A stretch of 64,000 nt of DNA from Takakia lepidozioides (Eukaryota; Streptophyta; Takakiopsida; Takakiales; Takakiaceae). The stretch's first letter is position 1. Every line of letters starts with the position of its first letter. The position numbers were made by a program, and so were the translations under genes. The stretch spans positions 53,336,042 to 53,400,041 of the forward strand of contig CM060734.1 of NCBI GenBank assembly GCA_030704615.1. The letters run 5' to 3'. This document shows, one piece after another, positions 11,889 to 24,410 of the stretch. The notes under the pieces are model-generated. The model made no database searches. It was not told where the DNA came from and was given only the letters and a program-made list of their open reading frames with translations.

Positions 11889-14800
11889 GTGAGAGCTATG
11901 GCAGGCTTGCTGGGGGGGCATGCAACTGAGCTGCTGGGTGGGATTGTGAATGTGGGCCGTGTCCAGAAGCAGATCAGAATCACAGGCTGCCCTTTTAGTC
12001 TCATCTCTTCTGGTTTCCCAAGTTCTCAGGGGCTTGAGAGGACTGTGTTAAGGAGAAGAGGTGCACTTGATGGAGACAGGCAAGCTGTCGGAAGAGACAG
12101 AGGAGGAGGAGCGAATTTGTGCATTTGGGATTTACGAAAGGGCTTTTCAAATTCAGAATTATGTAGAATTCGTGCCTACACTTCTACAGTAGCTGAGGTA
12201 CCTTCCTGTTCCTCCCCTACAATCTGCCAATGCTGATGTTGATGTGGATATGTGTGTAAAGTGCGAAACATGTTTGAATTGCGAGCACATTCCCTGATGG
12301 ATTCTGTCCTTTCATGTGCCTGTCCAACACTTCTTTCCATGTAAAACTGCGCACGTCTGTACAATGGGGTCACTGGATTAATGTCGAGCAGAGAAACAGA
12401 AAAGGGTAATCTCATCACGGGGAACGGCTTCTACCAATCTTAGGAAGCGGGTGCGATCATACCCAGATAACGGCAGTGAGAAAAGCGGGATGGGAGGGGC
12501 CGAGTGCAGACGGAGCAGGAGCAGGAGCTGGAGAAAGCCAAATTTAACCTGTTACAATCAGTGTTGGCCACGAAGCGTGGCTCTCGGGCTTCTGAGGATC
12601 AACGTGGCATCATTGAAGAGGCCATGGTGGACTTTACTGACCGCATTTACACTGGCTCTTTGTCTGTGATCACACACTGCTGGTCTTGCAAGGAGCAAAA
12701 ATGATGGGTGGGTGGTAGCAACGTGTATTTTCTGGACAAGTTAGTCACATGCCGTACTGTTTGTTATTACAAGTAGTGATTGTGTGGCAGCCATATCACA
12801 ATTTAAAGTCAGCAGATCTCCTCTCCATAAGGATTGTCGAATGATCAGGCAAGTTGGGGTGCTGAGTCAGATTTTACACATATTTTTGGCCGGTGGCCCT
12901 TTGATCTGGTCCCTTGGGCACTAAGGGAAATTGGGTCCGGTAACTAGTGTAGAGACACCGGATGCCCTTTGATATTTACTCACGACAAACAGGCTAACAT
13001 ATATGAGAAAGCCAGGTGGCCGTGGAGAAGTACAATGCAGGCACAGCGCTGGAGCTTGACCAGCTTCATGGCACCTGGCTGCTGCAGTACACCTCTGCCC
13101 CTGATGTCACTTCCCTCCTACAAGCTACTGAGCTGCCTTTCCTCCAGGTTCTGGAATCTTGTCCATGTCAAACCATGATTAAGTAATGAGGGATTGTGGG
13201 AAGAGAGAAAGGGGAGAGAGAGATTGTACTCATAAGACATTGTTTGCCGTAGCCTTGTGGCCATTGACCCCGCGCCCAGTTTGAACGGAACATAAAGGGA
13301 CAGAAACTACCTTTGTCAGGGGCTGACGCCGGTAGTATGATTTACCTTGGAATAAACAGTTGATCCAAGATTTCCAGATATCCTCCAAAAATCCCTTCAC
13401 ACAAGCATCAATCTGATGTGTGTGATTTGCCCAACCAAAAGGGCCTGGGCTTTTGGCTCAGCCTCAAGATTTTCAAAGTTGTTAAACAGAGGTACAGGCA
13501 CAATTTCCTTGATGGAATTGAAGAGGGTGTCCCGTTGGTGAGAGTACCCAGGACAATGAATCAGGAAGTGAATGTTGTCTTCAGGTTGCCCACACAATGG
13601 GCACTTACAATCCCCCTTTCCTCTCTGCGACTGTTTGTTGTTCAAAGGTAGGCTACCCGCCCTGAGTTTGAATTTCAGACTAGTGCCGAGGGTGGGTAGA
13701 CCCATGAGGTCATCCATGATGGCCTCACCCATGTCACAGACTGGAAACAGGTTCAGGGAAGTTTTCTGCCTAACTTCATTTTCTTCAGACAATTTCCTGG
13801 CAATAGACATGGCTTCGGAAACTTCAGCTTCTAAGCCAGATTTATCCAGCAGGGTCATGGCTAGAGGACTAAGATTCAGATTCTTGAAAATCTCTTCTAC
13901 CCTTTTCCGCCAGGATTTAGCCTGTTTGACAGGGCGGTCCTGCTTCCAAGCTATAGAGTCGATTAACTTAGGATATCCGGTATTAGCCATACGTTGCAGC
14001 TGACCCCACCATCTGATTTTGAATTCATCGTGTCGGGAGCTTAAGGGAGGAATGCCAAACCCACCCTGAACATCCACATTAGCTGTTTTGGAGCATGCTG
14101 ACATGCACTCCTTGAGCACCCCGACTTGGATGGATTCAAGAGACTTAGCCTGGTTGGAGTTATCAACCCATACAGCAGATGCATACTCCAAGGCCGGCCT
14201 GATAACGCGGCAAAGCATGGTTTTTTTGACTTCAGAGTTGATCCCTCTGCAGTGGAAAAATTTAGTGAGACCCAGCGCTTTGCGTTTGCCAGATTGAACC
14301 ACTCTTTGAATATGTGCTTCCCAATTACAGTTGGAAGAAAACTCAACGCCAAGATAGGTGTAGGAGGGGAGAACAGCGATCCACTTCCCCACTGCCACTT
14401 GAGATCGCCTCCTCCTTCCCCCCGGTCGTTGAATGCCACCACTGTGCATTTACTGACATTGGCCTCTAGCCCCGAAAGATCAAAATATCTCTTCGCGCAA
14501 TCTATCAGCCCCTGGAGGTTGGAAGGAGTCTCCCCTATGCCTGCGAAGTCATCCGCAAACATAAGGGCTGGTATGGTGGCATCACCCACCCTTAACCCAA
14601 ATCCCTCACTTTCCACATCCTCCAGTAGTTGATTGATGAAAACATTGGAGAGCAGAGGGGAGAGGGTACATCCTTGAGCTACACCTTGGTCTATGTCAAA
14701 GAAAGTAGACTTCTGTCCATTAACAGTGACACAGCTTTTAGTGTGAGCATACAAGTTATGGACCACTCTCCACATCTTTCCCTTGATCCCGGAAGACCAG

Positions 14801-17800
14801 AGTCGGAGCCATAGACCGTCTCTCCACACAGTGTCATAGGCCTTTTTGACATCCAGGAAAAAGACAAAAGTAGGTTTCCCTTCTTTTTTCCTTCCCTGGA
14901 TAATCTGGCTGAGTGTGAAGATATGATCCACGCAGCCCCTGTTTCGCCGAAAGCCAGCTTGGCCTTCATGGAAACAACCTCTGGACTCCAGATCAACCTC
15001 GAGACGAGTACTTATAACTCTGCAGAATATCTTGCCAATTGCATTAAGAAGCGTGATGCCCCGATAGTTACCCGGCTCTTCTCTGTCACCTTTCTTATAT
15101 AAATTGACAATGACCCCCTGCCGCCAGCGAAAGGGGGTAATTTCAGTCCTCCATATAAGGTTAAAGAGAAGAACAAGGGCCTCTATCATAGGGTCACATC
15201 ATAAGCTCATTGACAATGCCATCAGGGCCACCAGCTTTGTATCCGTTTAGATGCTCAATTGCTTCCGCAATCTCAGAGGAACTAATGGGAGCGTTATAAC
15301 CCTTTGAAATATACTCCAGTTCATCAGGGCTGTCTTGAATCATAGTTCTTTCTACTGTGTCATTCCATTCTTCAGAAAACCCCTCGCTGCTAGAACTAGA
15401 ATTTCTGCCAAGTGTACTGTAGTGGGTTTCAAAGGTGTTGACAATGTCAGCCGTTGAAGTCACCACTGCACCCTTAGGGGTCCTCAGCGCTTGTACTTGC
15501 TGACAATTTTTCGGCTTGTACAGACGTTGAAGGGCCAACCAGAATTTCTTGTCATTACCACCGTGGTGGTTTGAGTTTATTTCCCCGTATAACTTATCCC
15601 AATATAGTTTCTTCTGAGACCTTACAAGCTGATTGATATCTTTGCGGAGCTGGTAGTACCTAACCCAAAGGTCATTATTGACTTTCATTCTGCAGCACTC
15701 TCATTGGTCCACCAGTTAACAGCTCTACCGCACACAATTAGTTTCCTCCCAATGATCTTTTCAGCCACAGAAGAGACGAAACTCTCCCAAGAGTCCACCG
15801 CTCTTTTGACTTCATTTCTTGCATTGCCAGCGCAAGATTGAAGGTCTTGGAGCGAATGGACAAAGTTGGGCAGAGCCTCTTGCAAGGCCTGGACATACTC
15901 AGCCTTGACCTCTTCATTTTGGAATTTTTCAATGCGCCACTTCTGGATCGAACGTTTCACAGATCTCTTGGTGTTGGGGAAACACCTTTTGATCTCAGTC
16001 CAAACCAGAAAGTGGTTAGAGGTACCAATATCAGTTCTGTCAATTAACACATTGGCACACTGGGGAAACAGATTCTTGTCCACTATGATATAATCCACAA
16101 TGGATCGTTCCCCAGTTTGGGCTTTCTCACGGGTCCACTGCATCGGGTCACCTTTTGACCTATTGTTCAGGGTCGAAAGCTGAAGCTCTTCCAGACAGTT
16201 AATTAACCGTCTTCCATTAGAGTTCAGCTCGTCCTCACCAAAAGGTCCGATGATATCATCCTGGTGAAGACCTTTACCCACCCGGGCATTGAAGTCACCC
16301 AATAAGACCACCTGATCCTTGGCAAGGAACTTAGCACAGTCCAGCTTTACGTCTTCGAAGGCTTTATCTGCGTCAGCACCAAGTAGCCTTGTAGCCATTG
16401 ACATGCACATGTGGGTTCTTGCAGCCATAAGTCTGAAGCGTTGAGTTTTGTTTTTGTAAAATTGCTTTGACCTCTACAGAAAGCCTGGATGTAGAAATTT
16501 TCAAGAATGCGGGTGGATCAGGTTGGACAAGTATACCAAAGGTTTGACTGCCGTGGAAAAACTGATGGTGGGAGCGTTCAAAACATTGTCCGATGGAGTA
16601 TTTCAGGCCTCTTGCAGGTAATTGCTGTTCTTCAAGGACTAGCATGCTGTTTATACTGAAATGTGGCCCCCAGATCAGAGCGTTGTTTTGCCCCATAGCT
16701 TTTAAAGTTCTGTAGCTATCAATCTAGAATGGTGAAAGTGGATTACCACGCAGCACAATTTGACTTTTGCAATGAGCTTCTGAGATATTTTCTGTGGATG
16801 CTCGTGACTTCCAGTTTTGACATCAACTTTTGCCACATACTTCATATGAGCCTATAGGTGGGCCGGCCGTTGTTATACTGATTCCCAACGTGCCTCAGGA
16901 TTTGTTGACTGATATTATAGTGATGCCTGGGCTGTAGGCTGTAACCCATCATGGTCATATGGGTCTTCTCTTGCTTGAATCATTTTGTGTCAGTCCCCTG
17001 GCTGACCAAACCTACTCTCCCCTTAGATGAATTTCCCTTCCTCTTAACCACAATCCTTGGTCCGTGTTCGGGATTGAACTTGCAGGCTAGCTGCTGCTGA
17101 TGAATAGGGTTGCTATGGTGCTAAGATTCAAATTGCTGTCATGCGCCTCTCTTACTACTTGCCTGTCAGGATTTGGTCTTTAGTTCTAGCAGAGTCTATT
17201 GATCAAGTATAGCTCCTTTAGTTCTGTTTATATGTATACATTATGCTACTATGGCGAGAGTGCATATGATGCATTGCTGGTCAGATTGAAACTGCTGTGC
17301 AAGTTAGCTAAGCTCTAAAAATTGTGACTCGTCAGTTGTACTAATTTGCAGTATATATATTACTACTGGTGCAGGAGACTGAGGGAGCAACACTCACTGT
17401 GACAGCCCAGTTCTTTGTTGCGAGCCCACGCAGCATAGTTCTCCTTTTTGAAGAGGTATGTCGAGCTAGATATGACTATTCTTTGTGCCTATACAGTTGA
17501 CAACACACTTGAGAACAAAATCTCTTCCAACTCTGTTTTGGAGAACTTCCACGGTGCAAGCCTCCTGTATCTGTATTGGCAATCAGTAACTTCTTATGTA
17601 GAAGCAAGAGTTTTTGACATTGCGTTGAATCCTCCATTATAGCAATGTTGCAGCAGTTCTCACTCAACGTTTGTTCCTTTCCATCCCCAGTGTGGGATTC
17701 TTGAGAAGGCAATAGCAAGCATAGTACATCGTGGACACATTTCTTTGTGTCTCTCTCTCTATCACTCACACACACACAGACACAGACACTCTGCTTTCTC

Positions 17801-20800
17801 TCTCTCTCTATTGTCTGCCCTGTCAAACAGGCTAACTCCTGGCAGAAGAGAGTAGAAGAGATTCTCAAGGACCTGGACCTGGATCCGCAAGCCTTGACCC
17901 TGCTGGATAAATCTGACTTAGAGGCTGTAGTGTCCTCAGCCATGTCTGTTGCCATGAGATTGTCTGATGAAAATGAAGTTAGGCAGAAAACTTCCCTGAA
18001 CTTGTTTCCAGTCTGTGACATGGGGGAGGACATCTTGGATGACCTCAAGGGTCTACCCACTCTCGGCACTAGACTGAAATTTAAACTAAGGGCAGGAAGC
18101 CTACCTTTGAACAGCAAACAGAAGCAGAGAGGAAAGGGAGAGTGCAATTGCCTGCTGTGTGGGCAATCTGAAGACAGTATTCACTTTCTGATACACTGTC
18201 CGGGGTTCTCTCACCAAAGAGACGCTCTCTTCAACTCTATCAAGGGAATTGTGCCTGTACCCCTGTTTAACAACTTTGAAAGTCTCGAGGCTGAGCCAAA
18301 AGCCCAGGCCCTCCTGAGGCCTAGTTTTTGGGCAAATCACACACAGCAGATTGATGCTTGTGTGAAGGGATTTCTAGAGGATATCTGGAAAACCCGGATT
18401 GATTCTATATATGGAGGTAAGTCTTACTACCAACGTCAGCCCCTGACAGAGGTAGGTTCTGTCCCTTTTGTTCCCGCTCAAACTGGGCGCGGGGTCAATG
18501 GCCACAAGGCTACGGCAAACAACGTCTTATGAGTACAATCTATTGTCTGCTTCCCTTTGTGTTCCGCTCAAACTGGGCGCGGGTCAATGGCCACAAGGCT
18601 ACGGCAAACAACGTCTTATGAGTACATTCTATTGTCTGCTTTCTCTCCCTGTCCTCTAGGAAGCCTATTGACATTGGGTGGACTTGAAACTGGAGTACAT
18701 TAATGTCTCTGTGACTAAATGCCGGCCTTGTGACCTCGTGTTCTTGTTTGTTTCGACCTGAAGCGCTTTGCTTGAGGTAAGGTAGTGCATTGGATTTAGT
18801 TGGAAAGCTTGGGGCCTTTCCCTCTTTAGAATATGCCTACACGGGCCATTCCCTGCAACTCCCTGGAGTGTGATCTCTGAATGGTAACAAGCGGACTCCT
18901 ACCGCTTGGGGGCAGCCCCTCCGCCCAAATTGGGCAGTCGTATGCTCTGTCTAGCATACTCGGCGCTTGGGCTCGGGTTGGTTCCTGTGCTTAAACTTAT
19001 GGCCTGCGAAAACAATCAAAAATTTAGCTCCTATCAACATCAACACTCCTCAGGGTGATCCCTGGGAATTGGTTGCTTATGCCAAATGTAGGGCTTCATG
19101 TGTAGTTTTTGGGGTGAATCCCAGGATGGACGATGTGTCCTTTAAAACTACATGCTCTAGCTTAGGCTTGGATTTCATGGCTAATGGTACCATCTCGAGA
19201 CTTGATAACAGGGGTACGTTGAAGGTTGCAATGACCAAAAGTGCTTCTAGTAGAGTCCTGCATCAATTCAATCTCAAAGAAGTTCGTCCCTTGACTGGCT
19301 GGAGAGCGGTCTTAGACATTGGTGATTCAATGGGGCGCTCTAGGAAGACAACCAAGGGCAACAACTTCAACTTGAGAGTTTCTAATCGGTTTGATGCTCT
19401 GGATGAGGTTGAATCCAAACAGCCAGAAGGACAAGATGCCCCTAAGTGTACGGAACCTGAACGTCCTGAATCTGAAGGATTTGGTACTCTGAATGGTTTA
19501 CAACTTGTATGCTCACACCAAAAGCTGTGTCACTGTTAACGGACAGAAGTCCAACTTCTTTGACATAGACCAAGGTGTAGCTCAAGGATGTACTCTCTCA
19601 TCAATCAACTCCTCGAGGATGTGGAAAGTGAGGGATTTGGGTTAAGGGTGGGTGATACCACCATACCAGCCCTTATGTTTGCGGATGACTTCGAAGGCAT
19701 AGGGGAGACTCCAACCAATCTCCAGGAGTTGATTGATTGCGCGAAGAGATACTTTGATCTTTGGGGGCTAGAGGCTAATGTCAGCAAATGTGCAGTGGTA
19801 GCATTCAACGACAGAGGAGAGGGAGGAAGTGATCTTAAGTGGCAGTGGGGTAGTCAAGAGATCCCGGTCCTCCCTTCCTACACTTACCTGGGCGTTGAGT
19901 TCTCCTCCAATTGTAATTGGGATGCACATATCCGGAAAGTTGTGCAAAGCTCTGGGGCTCACTAAATTTTTCCACTGCAGAGGGGTCAACTCTGAGGTTA
20001 AGAAAACCATGCTTTGTCGCGTTATTAGACCTGCCTTGGAGTACGGATCTGCTATATGGGTTGATAACTCCAACCAGGGTAAGTCTCTAGAATCCATTCA
20101 AGTGGGGGTGCTTAAGGAGTGTATGTCAGCATGCTCCAAAACAGCCAATGTGGCTGTTCGGGGTGAGTTTGGCATTCCGTCCTTAAGCTCCCGACGAGAT
20201 GAATTCAAGGTCAGATGGTGGGGTCAGCTGCAACATATGCCCAACACCAGATATCCTAAGTTAATCGACTCTATATCTTGGAAACAGGACCGCCCTGTCA
20301 AACAGGCTAAGTCCTGGCAGAAGAGAGTAGAAGAGATCCTCAAGGACCTGGACCTGGATCCGCAAGTCTTGACCCTGCTGGATAAATCTGACTTAGAGGC
20401 TGTAGTGTCCTCAGCCATGTCTGTTGCCATGAGATTGTCTGATGAAAATGAAGTTAGGCAGAAAACTTCCCTGAACTTGTTTCCAGTCAGTGACATGGGG
20501 GAGGACATCTTGGATGACCTCAAGGGTCTACCCACTCTCGGCACTAGACTGAAATTTAAACTCAGGGCAGGAAGCCTACCTTTGAACAGCAAACAGAAGC
20601 AGAGAGGAAAGGGAGAGTGCAATTGCCCGTTGTGTGGGCAATCTGAAGACAGTATTCATTTTCTGATACACTGTCCGGGGTTCTCTCACCAAAGAGACGC
20701 TCTCTTCAAATCTATTAAGGGTATTGTGCCTGTACCCCTGTTTACCAACTTTGAAAGTCTCGAGGCTGAGCCAAAAGCCCAGGCCCTCCTGAGGCCTAGT

Positions 20801-22036
20801 TTTTGGGCAAATCACACACAGCAGATTGATGCTTGTGTGAAGGGATTTCTAGAGGATATCTGGAAAACCCGGATTGATTCTATATATGGAGGTAAGTCTT
20901 ACTACCAACGTCAGCCCCTGACAGAGGTAGGTTCTGTCCCTTTTGTTCCCGCTCAAACTGGGCGCGGGGTCAATGGCCACAAGGCTACGGCAAACAACGT
21001 CTTATGAGTACTGCTTTCTTTGGGCTGGTTCTGACATGAGTAAGATGTGCTGGGCAACAGGCAAGAGTTGGAGAGGTACGTATCAGTGATGTTTTACAGG
21101 GGTGGCTGGCACCTGCAGTTTTACCACGAACCTTCTTCAGCATGCAGGTAGATTACACTGAATTTATGGGAAACGTTGTTTGTTCATGGTTTTAAAGTCA
21201 GTGGGGTGGTTACTGTTATGTAGTTGAATTGTCTCCTTTTTTCGGCAAAGCGAACAGAGGCCCTGTAAATCATATTAAAAAAAGCGAGGTTGTCTCCTCT
21301 TGGATTGACTCTCTAATTGATGAGATAGCATTCTTTCTGGTTTGCTTCCTCTTCCTTGAGGTTTCATCTTGGTGCCTTTGTTTTCATTTACATGTCCATG
21401 GCTCTGCCATGTGTATGCAGAGTTATGTATATTTGCATCTCAGGTTCTACAAGGGTTTAGATCCTGCTTGTTTCACGGAGTTCAGTGTCTTAACTGGAGC
21501 ACCTGACACACGAGTTATTTCTGAATTTTGCGTAGTGCCAGTGATAGTTGCATGTGTGTCCTCTTATTCAAGTGAAGGAGAGACTCCTATGGGTCAAACT
21601 AGGTGCTAGCAGGTCTGTCTCTCTTTTGGAATTGTTGACGATGCTGCTGTTGTTGGATGCGTAAGACATAGTGTGGTTCAAGTTGATCCATATCTGCAGG
21701 TTTCCTATTTATGATGTCATGCAGGTTCTACAGTTTCTACGCAGCCTGGAGGTGCGTGTTCCACTGGGTGGACAAGCAATAACAGAAGAATCTCGTAGGA
21801 GGTATAATATCTGAAGATGCTTTCTATGATCTGTATGTTTGTGGGAGTTAAAGCAGTTATGGTTGTGTCCAAGCATCCTACAATTCTGGTGGCTTTTGTG
21901 GTTTTGTAGGGCTCCTATTGGACTGCGCTATTACCTCACGTTTCTGGACAATGACATGCTTTTGGGACGTGCTCTTGGTAGTGGCGGTATGTTTGTCTTC
22001 AGCCGAACACAGCCACTCCAGATTCCACAGTTGTGA
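11889..22036 (+). CDS. Plastid-lipid-associated protein (fibrillin/PAP family, PAP10-like), 8 exons
   Basis: Fibrillins are lipocalin-like plastid proteins of thylakoids/plastoglobules that bind lipids or isoprenoids. Exons: 11889-12197, 12510-12626, 13016-13147, 16522-16617, 17375-17455, 21061-21147, 21725-21801, 21910-22036. They total 1026 nt, giving 341 residues with all phases closing. Exon 1 encodes a basic, Ser-containing putative transit peptide; the start could be 11889 or the ATG at 11898. The mature part shows HGTWLLQYTSAPDV, VGQVYQRFDCRG, VRWSISGLLQ, WLAPAVLPRTFFSMQ, and the C-terminal YYLTFLDNDMLLGRALG...FVFSRTQPL typical of the PAP10 group. Introns 3 (13148-16521) and 5 (17456-21060) are each over 3 kb because they contain LINE copies. 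All splice sites look usable and the frame is intact. Confidence 0.9.
13215..16470 (-). mobile_element. LINE copy 1 (longest: endonuclease + RT + C-terminal zinc motif), antisense in fibrillin intron 3
   Basis: The minus strand encodes an AP-type endonuclease (about 16428-15685; VVLLGDFNARVG, then a VDYII segment). A reverse transcriptase follows (about 15189-14400; YRGITLLNAIGK, QAGFRRNRG, FFLDVKKAYDTV, catalytic FADD). The C-terminal region ends in a CPLCG...HFLIHCP zinc-binding motif near 13.6 kb. At least three reading-frame breaks (near 15.69, 15.19 and 14.4 kb) make it dead. It is 5'-truncated within the endonuclease. The 3' end (TCTTATGAGTACAAT) runs into a CT-rich tract at 13190-13235. 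It is diverged from the other copies. The clade is not L1-like by motif spacing; a Jockey/RTE-type affiliation is inference. Confidence 0.9.
17818..18540 (+). mobile_element. LINE copy 2, 5'-truncated 3' fragment in fibrillin intron 5
   Basis: The open frame from CCCTGTCAAAC to the KATANNVL stop is nearly identical to copies 3 and 4 and covers only the C-terminal region with the zinc motif. It starts directly after a CT microsatellite and TATTGTCTGC, and ends with GAGTACAAT followed by CTATTGTCTGC. This is a short target duplication around the insertion. Confidence 0.92.
18552..18627 (+). mobile_element. LINE copy 2b, 76-bp 3'-terminal fragment
   Basis: Contains only the last part of the LINE (TTCCGCTCAAACTGGGCGC to TCTTATGAGTACAT). 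It lies immediately downstream of copy 2 and is bordered on both sides by TATTGTCTGCTT. Its position suggests a separate, extremely truncated insertion at the same site. Confidence 0.85.
18650..21010 (+). mobile_element. LINE copy 3, internally deleted (ORF1 joined to RT), fibrillin intron 5
   Basis: A 5' part (about 18967-19490) encodes an ORF1-like protein (RPLTGWRAVLDIGDS, NRFDALDEVE). It is fused near 19490 to RT sequence (LYAHTKSCVTVNG), then a second gap near 19590 leads into the palm with FADD. A frameshift near 19.9 kb precedes a 392-codon open frame to the C-terminal zinc motif and the KATANNVL stop at 21005-21007. The 5' boundary is approximate. The sequence 18820-18966 is GC-rich and may be LINE 5' UTR. 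The 3' junction is GAGTA followed by CTGCTTTCTTTGGG. Confidence 0.85.
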
Positions 22037-22984
22037 GTCTGAAGGCTTCAGATGGCAGTAATAGCCAGTAGGGTGCTTATCTACTTGACAAGCATAGTAG
22101 AACTGATAGATCAGTGGAAACTGCTGCTCTAAGTGCATCCTAAGAGTAGAGAAGAGTTGGGTCTTCTAACCACGTGTCACCAAAGAGCGGTGAAGCTCTG
22201 CAAATGATGTCTTGGCCTACACATATATGTAGCATGTACAATGGCCAGCTCTAGTAGTCTAGAGATCAGGATTTGTGTAGGGTCCCTCTGTACCTTCTTG
22301 GGTTACTGCAAAAAGCTTCTATGTCATGGTAAATGGAAATGGATGGTAACATTCAAATCCATGGATCAAAGTCTGCAGCTGATCATGGTTAGAGTTGACT
22401 GGGGGAGGCCGATTTGACCGATAGTTGAATAGTCAGGATGTGTCGCCTGGGATTCTGCATGAGCATAGATATTCTTTAACATGAGATCTGCAACCAAAGG
22501 GTCAATGCATTGAGTGCCAGCTTGGATTTCACTTTGTCAAGTTGCTGCAAGTTCTTTACTGGTGGTTTCACTCAATCTGATCACACTGCAAAAACATTAT
22601 TCTCCAAGATCACTCTACCAGTTAGTACTAGTTCTTAAGAAGTGGGTACTTGATGAGAAGCCACTAAGTATTCCTCAAATGGGCTCTCTTGCTTTGGCAA
22701 AACATAAGAGGAAGGGAGACTAAGAGAGCATGACTCAGCACAACATACCAATAGGAGCCTTAAGGTCCTTTGACCACATTTTCTCCATTGACTTCAACAT
22801 GATGCATAGTCCTCTCTGGGAACTTTTATCTGTTGAGCATCAGCCCTTCCACTTGGCACTGCCGGATCACTAAGGCTGACTTTTGTCCCTGCTCGACCTA
22901 CAAGATGAAGAGAGGTAACAAAGCAAGCTCCAAATAAAGATAGAAGGATGCCACTTCTAGACTTAAGTGGAAGAACGAGTTGCA
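22037..22984. other. Fibrillin 3' flank
   Basis: Normal-GC sequence with no recognisable gene. It presumably includes the fibrillin 3' UTR, and it ends where base composition drops abruptly at about 22985. Confidence 0.5.
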
Positions 22985-23675
22985 TATAACAATAAAAGAT
23001 TTAATAGTTTATCTTTATATTTTAATCTTTTTTTAAGTTATTTTTAGTATTCATCTTTTTAGTCATAACCTAAACTTATTAGAATCATTAAAAGTTATAT
23101 TACTGTACGAATTAAATCAACACATATTTATTATTAAAAAAATATTTATTCAAAATTTAACTTTTATACAACCAGTCACTTGTAACTACACAATGCTCTT
23201 AACAATCAAGTATGTTATATATATATATATATATATATTCAAAGATCTATCACACAACATTCAGTCTCACTTTCATTTTCTAAACATCTAAAGATCGGAC
23301 ATGTAACAATCTGATTCTAAGTATTTCAATTTATTTTTTCTTTCTACTGTAATTAATTAAGAGAGTCGGACTATAGGCAACATTGTCAAAAACTGCGGAA
23401 GATGTACAGAAAAGTTGGAAGAGGCTAAGTGAAATCATGAGAGACTTGAAAACTCTAAAAGAAAAGAATATTTCCTAAGGGAAATAGAAAAAATATAAAC
23501 TACTATAATAAATGTATATTTATGAATCACATATACTATTTACTGGTATGTACCGTCAAAATTGGTACGTTGTCATCATTTATTATAATTAAAACAAAAC
23601 ATGACAACCTTTTTTGGAAATAAACCTTTACGTGTTAATACCTATGTTTTTAAAAAAAATAGTCAAATATATATT

Positions 23676-24410
23676 ATTATTTATAATTGCCCTAAGGACT
23701 CTTTAGGATTGCCCTAAGGAGTCCTAAAGGGGGGGAATGGAAATACTTAAATTATTATTTATAATTGCCCGTAGGACTCCTTAAGACGGCCCTAAAGAGT
23801 CCTAAAGACGGGAGAAATGAAAACATATATATTATTATTTATAATTACCCTTAGGACTTCTTAAGACAGTCCTAAAGAGTCCTTTGAGGAAAAAAATGGA
23901 ATGACATAAATATTTGCCCCCTAAGACCCATTTAGGCAGTCCAAGGGGTTATAAGAGAGAGACATTGAAAAAATATAAATTATTATCTATAATTGCCCTT
24001 AGTAAGAGCAGGAAAATTGAAAGATGTAAATTATTATTTATAATTGCCCTTGGGACTCCTTAGGGCGACCCTAAGAGTCCTAAGAGGGGAAAAATATAAA
24101 TTATAAATTATAAGAAAATAAAAACATATACATTATTATTTATAATTACCCTTAGGACTTCATAGGATACTCCTAATGAGTCCTAAGAGGAAAAATGAAA
24201 AGACATAAATAATTGCCATTAAGACCCGTTTAGGCAACCTAAGGAGTTATAAGAGGGAAAAATGGAACATATAAAATATAATTCATAATTGCCCTTAGGA
24301 CTCCTTAAGAGTGCCCTAAGGAGTCCTAAGAAGGGAAAATGGAAATATATAAATTGTTTTTTTTTTAATTGCTCTTAGGACTCTTTAGGGCGGCCCTAAG
24401 AAGTCCTAAG
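23676..24410. repeat. Tandem minisatellite with palindromic CCTTAGGACTC / GAGTCCTAAGG core
   Basis: Roughly 8 to 10 imperfect units repeat the pattern ATTATTTATAATTGCCCT, TAGGACTCCTTA, an inverted GAGTCCTAAG, then an A-rich spacer with ATATAAA. The core halves are reverse complements, so each unit can fold into a hairpin. Unit length is about 70-110 bp with drift. About 100 bp flanking the array on the left (about 23497-23600) recurs on the right (about 24437-24545), with ACTATAATAAATGTAT, TACTATTTAYTGGTA and GTACCG shared. The array therefore sits in a larger duplicated unit. Confidence 0.8.

Noticed and set aside
13418-14814. Plus-strand ORFs in intron 3 of fibrillin
   Set aside because: They are reverse-strand shadows of the LINE RT and C-terminal region.
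16373-16696. Extra LINE coding segment upstream of the endonuclease
   Set aside because: This minus-strand ORF is mostly the antisense of fibrillin exon 4 (16522-16617) and its flanks. The LINE ends near 16470.
23676-24410. CRISPR-like array
   Set aside because: The units are degenerate, contain internal palindromes and have no unique spacers of constant length. This is eukaryotic minisatellite DNA.
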